Assembly (NCBI RefSeq): GCF_003668565.1
Contig: NZ_RCWJ01000002.1
Span: 434,001-498,000, forward strand
DNA from: Mycetocola zhadangensis
GTDB taxonomy: Bacteria > Actinomycetota > Actinomycetes > Actinomycetales > Microbacteriaceae
DNA length: 64,000 bases
Direction of reading: 5' to 3'
Positions 60,600-64,000 of this stretch are shown piece by piece (position 1 is the first letter of the stretch; every line of letters starts with the position of its first letter). Made by a program: the position numbers and the translations under genes. Below the pieces are notes generated by a model, which worked only from the letters and a program-made list of their open reading frames with translations, had not been told where the DNA came from and made no database searches.

Positions 60600-60863
60600 A
60601 TGGCTGGAAAGTCTAGCGGCGCAAGCCGCAAGCCTGCCCGCGGTGGCAAGGGCGGCAAGCCGCTCGCTCCCGCGAAGGCAATCCGCGTTGGGGTCATCGA
60701 CTACAAGGATGTCCCAACCCTTCGCAAGTTCATCTCCGAGCGTGGAAAGATCCGCGCCCGTCGCATCACCGGTGTTTCCGTCCAGGAGCAGCGTCTCATC
60801 GCCCGTGCAGTCAAGAACGCACGCGAGATGGCGCTTCTTCCCTACGCCGGTTCCGGCAGGTAA
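60600..60863 (+). CDS. rpsR: 30S ribosomal protein S18
   Basis: 87 residues. Basic, Gly/Lys-rich start ([20 protein letters not shown]), then the S18 core [40 protein letters not shown] and ending [13 protein letters not shown]. It forms a heterodimer with S6 in the platform and takes part in the leader-based control suggested for rpsF. No CxxC metal motif is present, so this is the zinc-free form. Confidence 0.96.
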   Translation: MAGKSSGASRKPARGGKGGKPLAPAKAIRVGVIDYKDVPTLRKFISERGKIRARRITGVSVQEQRLIARAVKNAREMALLPYAGSGR

Positions 60864-60874
60864 GGAACTCCCAC

Positions 60875-61327
60875 ATGTCAAAACTCATCCTCACGCACGA
60901 AGTGACCGGTCTCGGCACTCCTGGTGACATCATCGAGGTCAAGAACGGTTACGCACGTAACTACCTGATCCCGCAGGGCTTCGGCATTGCGTGGAGCCGC
61001 GGTGCTGAGAAGCAGGTCGAGCAGATCAAGGCCGCTCGCGCAGCGCGCGAACTTGCTACCCTCGAAGACGCTCAGGCGCTCAAGGCAGCGCTCGAAGGCA
61101 CCAAGGTCAAGCTCGCCGTCAAGGCTGGCGCCGAAGGTCGCCTGTTCGGCTCCGTCAAGACGGCTAACGTCGCTGACGCAGTCGCCGCAGCTGGCCTCGG
61201 CCAGATCGACAAGCGCAAGATCGAGATCCCGTCTCCGATCAAGTCTGTCGGTACTCACGAAGCAACGGTTCGCCTGCGCGAAGACCTCAGCGCCGTAATC
61301 ACCCTTCAGGTGGTTGCTGCCAAGTAG
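60875..61327 (+). CDS. rplI: 50S ribosomal protein L9
   Basis: 150 residues. N-terminal domain [20 protein letters not shown] and [19 protein letters not shown], a long central helix and a C-terminal globular domain ending with [18 protein letters not shown]9 binds 23S rRNA near the L1 stalk and helps fidelity. Last gene of the rpsF operon, closed by a hairpin 50 bases after its stop. Confidence 0.97.
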   Translation: MSKLILTHEVTGLGTPGDIIEVKNGYARNYLIPQGFGIAWSRGAEKQVEQIKAARAARELATLEDAQALKAALEGTKVKLAVKAGAEGRLFGSVKTANVADAVAAAGLGQIDKRKIEIPSPIKSVGTHEATVRLREDLSAVITLQVVAAK

Positions 61328-61376
61328 CAGTCTCGCGTTTGCGGCATGAGCTTCGGCTCGGGCCATCGAACAGTCA

Positions 61377-61406
61377 GCGGCCCATTCCTTTCGGGGAATG
61401 GGCCGC
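61377..61406 (+). terminator. terminator of the rpsF operon
   Basis: A 12-bp stem (61377-61388 with 61395-61406) and small loop, followed by TTCTCGTT, lies 50 bases after the rplI stop. Confidence 0.82.
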
Positions 61407-61855
61407 TTCTCGTTGGCCCAAAGATAAGGATTTTTTCCGCCGCTCGGCGAATTCTGTTACCCCCTTAGGTCTTTAAGTCAAGTTGTTTGTGCACAGGTAA
61501 ATGGCGGATGTCTAACATTCAAGAGAAACTCTAAACAGGTTGAAGTGCACACCTGTGGAATCAAGGAAACCCTGGTCAGCGCGTATTTCTATTGCCAAAG
61601 TTTCTTGTTCTCCACAAACCTATCCACACCTTGTGCACATGGTCCCCGGCGTTTCGCCCACTTTACTCACAGAGTTATCCACAGGGGCATTTGTGCCGGG
61701 AGGGCGGCGCTCCTAGTGTGTAGCAGCGCACGTTTTTACTGGGGCGCGCAAGGCAGTCCATCCCACCGTGTCGGTGGTTGATGATCTGCTGAAAATGGTC
61801 ATGAAATCCATGAGCTGTCCCCGCCGGACGGGCTGCAAAGCCAGAGGAGGAACGA
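61407..61855 (+). promoter_or_regulatory. dnaB upstream region with DnaA-box-like cluster
   Basis: No gene in these 450 bases, locally less GC-rich (TTAAGTCAAGTTGTTTGT). DnaA-box-like 9-mers: TTATCCACA exact at 61675-61683; CTATCCACA at 61620-61628; TTCTCCACA at 61608-61616; TTGTGCACA at 61487-61495 and 61631-61639. Five sites within 200 bases before a replication gene suggest DnaA binding, as control of dnaB or as a titration site. It lacks dnaA, dnaN, rpmH and rnpA neighbours, so I do not call it the origin. Confidence 0.55.
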
Positions 61856-63229
61856 GTGTCGATCACTCATCTCAACGACCACCTGCCGTCCGGCGAACGC
61901 TCTGAGCAGCGCGCAGAGCGCACTCCACCCCACGACATGCTCGCCGAGCAATCCACCCTCGGTGGAATGCTCCTCTCGAAAGACGCCGTCGCTGACGTCG
62001 TCGAATCGGTGCGAGGCGCCGACTTCTACATCCCCAAGCACGAGATCATCTTCGACGCACTGCTGTCGCTGTATTCACATGGTGAGCCCACCGACGTCAT
62101 TGCGGTCACTGATGAGCTCATCAAGACCGGTGAGCTGTCCCGCGCCGGTGGCGCTGACTACCTCCACACGCTGACCAGCCTCGTTCCGACTGCGGCCAAT
62201 GCTGGCTTCTACGCCTCGATCGTCGCCGAACGTGCATTGCTGCGTCGCCTCGTCGAGGCCGGCACCCGCATCGTGCAGATGGGTTACGCCGGTGAGGGCG
62301 AAGTGCTCGACCTGGTCAACACCGCCCAGGCCGAGATTTACGGTGTCACCGGTTCCACGCAGGCCGAAGACTACGTCCCCCTCAACGAGGCGGTCGGAAC
62401 GGCGTTTGAGGAGATCGAAGCAAACAACGGCTCCGACGGTGGAATGTCGGGTACACCGACCGGCTTCGCCGAGATGGACGAGCTCACCAACGGTTTTCAC
62501 GGTGGGCAGCTCATCATCGTCGCGGCGCGACCGGCGCTCGGAAAGTCCACGCTCGCGCTCGACTTCGCCCGAGCGGCATCGATCGGCAACAACCAGCCGT
62601 CGATCTTCTTCTCGCTCGAAATGGGGCGAAGCGAAATCGCTATGCGTTTGCTCTCGGCCGAGGCATCGGTTCCGCTGCAGAGCATGCGCAAGGGCAACGT
62701 CGACCAGCGCGACTGGAACAAGCTCGCCGCTGTTCGAGGGCGCATCAACGACGCTCCGCTCTACATCGATGACAGCCCCAACATGACGCTCGTCGAGATC
62801 CGCGCGAAGTGCCGTCGGCTCAAACAGCGTGTCGGTCTCAAGCTCGTAGTCATTGACTATCTGCAGCTGATGACGTCGGGTAAGCGCGTCGAGAGCCGTC
62901 AGCAGGAAGTCTCGGAATTCTCCCGTGCGCTCAAGCTGCTCGCTAAGGAACTCCAGGTGCCGGTTATCGCGCTCTCGCAGCTCAACCGTGGTCCAGAGCA
63001 GCGTGCAGACAAGATGCCGGCGATCTCCGACCTTCGTGAATCCGGATCGCTTGAGCAGGACGCTGACATGGTCATCCTCCTGCACCGCGAAAGCGCATAC
63101 GAGAAAGACAACCCGCGCGCTGGAGAAGCAGATCTCATCGTCGCGAAGCACCGTAACGGTCCGACCCGCACGGTGACCGTCGCTTTCCACGGGCACTTCT
63201 CGCGGTTCGCCGACCTCGCACCGGCCTAA
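61856..63229 (+). CDS. dnaB: replicative DNA helicase DnaB
   Basis: 457-residue hexameric helicase that unwinds DNA ahead of the replisome. GTG start with GAGGAGG upstream. N-terminal domain (about 20-150) begins with PPHDMLAEQSTLGGMLLSKD, C-terminal RecA-like motor with Walker A AARPALGKST near 224, DnaB signature SLEMGRSEIAMRLLS near 259, Walker B LVVIDYLQLMTSG near 334 and SQLNRGPEQRADKMP near 377. No intein or insertion. It lies alone behind the rpsF operon terminator and the DnaA-box region. Confidence 0.97.
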   Translation: MSITHLNDHLPSGERSEQRAERTPPHDMLAEQSTLGGMLLSKDAVADVVESVRGADFYIPKHEIIFDALLSLYSHGEPTDVIAVTDELIKTGELSRAGGADYLHTLTSLVPTAANAGFYASIVAERALLRRLVEAGTRIVQMGYAGEGEVLDLVNTAQAEIYGVTGSTQAEDYVPLNEAVGTAFEEIEANNGSDGGMSGTPTGFAEMDELTNGFHGGQLIIVAARPALGKSTLALDFARAASIGNNQPSIFFSLEMGRSEIAMRLLSAEASVPLQSMRKGNVDQRDWNKLAAVRGRINDAPLYIDDSPNMTLVEIRAKCRRLKQRVGLKLVVIDYLQLMTSGKRVESRQQEVSEFSRALKLLAKELQVPVIALSQLNRGPEQRADKMPAISDLRESGSLEQDADMVILLHRESAYEKDNPRAGEADLIVAKHRNGPTRTVTVAFHGHFSRFADLAPA

Positions 63230-63327
63230 GCAGGTGTGACCGGGCCGCGAGTGTTGCTAGCCCACTCGAGTTGTCGCAGCCTACTCAGGTTCTACGCCTA
63301 ACTTCCCCATCTACGTTTCGTGGTGGC

Positions 63328-63351
63328 ACTGGTACGCTATTCTGTACCAGT
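63328..63351. promoter_or_regulatory. YefM-type operator
   Basis: ACTGGTAC and GTACCAGT are exact inverted 8-mers around an 8-base spacer (GCTATTCT), 13 bases before the antitoxin ATG. The GTAC-centred halves are like known YefM/Phd operators, so autoregulation by the antitoxin is expected. Confidence 0.75.
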
Positions 63352-63364
63352 TAGAGGAGGCCTC

Positions 63365-63616
63365 ATGTCTGCGATCACCGCGACCGACGCGCGTAAGGGT
63401 CTCTTCGGGATCATCCAGCGGGTGAACGAGGACCACACCCCGGTCGAGGTGGTGTCCAAGCACGGCAACGCGGTGATCATGTCGAAAGAGGATTTCGACG
63501 CGATGACGGAGACCGCGCACCTGTTGCGCAACCCGGCGAACGCAGAACGGTTGGTTGAAGCGATTGAGCGAGCCCGGCGTGGCGAGTTCGAGCAGCACGA
63601 CCTTCTTGACGCGTGA
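63365..63616 (+). CDS. yefM: type II antitoxin, Phd/YefM family
   Basis: 83 residues from ATG 63365 after AGAGGAGG; the frame's first start at 63320 runs through the operator. YefM marks: SAITATDARKGLFGIIQRV, HTPVEVVSKHGNAVIMSKED and the C-terminal helix NAERLVEAIERARRGEFEQH that neutralises the toxin. The N-terminal domain binds DNA as a dimer at the GTAC repeat. Its stop overlaps the toxin's GTG (GTGA). Confidence 0.93.
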   Translation: MSAITATDARKGLFGIIQRVNEDHTPVEVVSKHGNAVIMSKEDFDAMTETAHLLRNPANAERLVEAIERARRGEFEQHDLLDA

Positions 63617-63873
63617 GGCGATCGCTGGCGTTTGACCCGCATGGGTGGGAAGACTACGTCTATTGGCAAACGCAGGATCGCAAGACGCTGAAGCGAATCA
63701 ACCAACTGATCGCAGATGTGCTCCGGGATCCATTTGACGGAATCGGAAAGCCCGAACCGCTGAAGCACGTCCTCGCTGGCGCATGGTCGCGCCGGATCGA
63801 CGACGTCAACAGGCTCGTCTACTACGTGACCGACGAGAACATTGTGATCCTCCAGGCGCGCGATCACTACTAA
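63613..63873 (+). CDS. yoeB: type II toxin, Txe/YoeB family
   Basis: 86-residue ribosome-dependent mRNA interferase. Marks: FDPHGWEDYVYWQTQDRKTL near the start, INQLIADVLRDPFDGIGKPE near 29, PLKHVLAGAWSRRIDDVNRL near 49 and the C-terminal DENIVILQARDHY with the catalytic His-Tyr. GTG start overlaps the antitoxin stop. A complete, apparently functional pair directly downstream of dnaB. Confidence 0.93.
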   Translation: MRRSLAFDPHGWEDYVYWQTQDRKTLKRINQLIADVLRDPFDGIGKPEPLKHVLAGAWSRRIDDVNRLVYYVTDENIVILQARDHY

Positions 63874-64000
63874 ATAGCTTGCTACTCACGATCTCGACAT
63901 ATTGTTCGACACCCGCTCAGACTCGGGGCCCACAACGACTAATCGCGGTCATTCACACTTTCCAGCATGTGGGCTGGTCGATCATCGCGGGCCCGTTGGG
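63874..64000. other. window edge, no gene assigned
   Basis: After the toxin stop I see no convincing gene. An ATG at 63967 (MWAGRSS...) runs off the window and could open a coding region, but too little remains to judge. Confidence 0.3.

Noticed and set aside
61407-61855. Chromosomal replication origin
   Set aside because: DnaA-box-like sites are present but dnaA, dnaN, rpmH and rnpA are not adjacent and no clear AT-rich unwinding region is seen.

Overview
The window looks like a chromosomal segment of a high-GC Gram-positive, most likely an actinobacterium of the Microbacteriaceae type. Support: high-GC codon use throughout, many GTG/TTG starts, actinobacterial forms of Kdp, Ppx, the CCA-adding enzyme and the replicative helicase, a DtxR/IdeR-type iron box, an LPxTG-type surface protein, and the gene order rpsF-ssb-rpsR-rplI-dnaB. 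Species is inference; no rRNA, tRNA, CRISPR array or intact transposase was seen.

Layout. 0.2-4.9 kb: a YclNOPQ-like siderophore importer (binding protein, two permeases, ATPase) diverging from a siderophore-interacting reductase across one iron box. 5.0-7.3 kb: an LPxTG-type DUF11 surface protein. 7.3-15.2 kb: the complete kdpFABCDE high-affinity K+ uptake operon, led by an extra 27-residue membrane peptide. 15.6-16.8 kb: two tandem paralogous genes of unknown function. 16.9-23.3 kb: a TetR regulator, a SWIM-SNF2 helicase, a small acidic protein, a methyltransferase and a Ppx phosphatase. 23.4-30.7 kb: an accessory, partly decayed stretch of small genes (frameshifted GNAT, frameshifted membrane protein, YCII gene with a nonsense codon, decapitated sigma factor, internally deleted GNAT, GrpB, TmrB-like kinase, WapI-like immunity protein) with three copies of a roughly 47-bp repeat built from TGTCTC half-sites. 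30.8-36.8 kb: a TM0106-type Fe-S nuclease/helicase, GNAT, DHFR-like reductase and a DHA2 exporter. 37.07-37.58 kb: a non-coding tandem array with a 133-bp unit.

37.6-51.2 kb: nnrD with a histidine phosphatase, sbcDC, PspC-domain and SMP-30 proteins, small envelope-associated proteins, a HTH protein, a 2H phosphoesterase, a Met/Cys-rich copper-storage-like protein, acylphosphatase, a membrane protein resembling a catalytically dead signal peptidase, and a SulP transporter. 51.3-56.3 kb: a MalT-like LuxR ATPase regulator, CCA tRNA nucleotidyltransferase and small proteins. 56.3-59.4 kb: a sugar ABC importer with no ATPase of its own. 59.5-63.2 kb: rpsF-ssb-rpsR-rplI behind an S6:S18-type leader, then dnaB behind a cluster of DnaA-box-like 9-mers. 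63.3-63.9 kb: a YefM-YoeB toxin-antitoxin pair with a clear operator.

The most interesting unexplained signals are the 133-bp array with its A-B-A'-B' inverted-repeat topology, the TGTCTC repeat family in the decayed region, hairpins that bury ribosome binding sites (siderophore permease, rpsF), a shared CTAGGG-N5-CCCTAG motif, the tandem paralogues beside kdp, and the DnaA-box cluster in front of dnaB.
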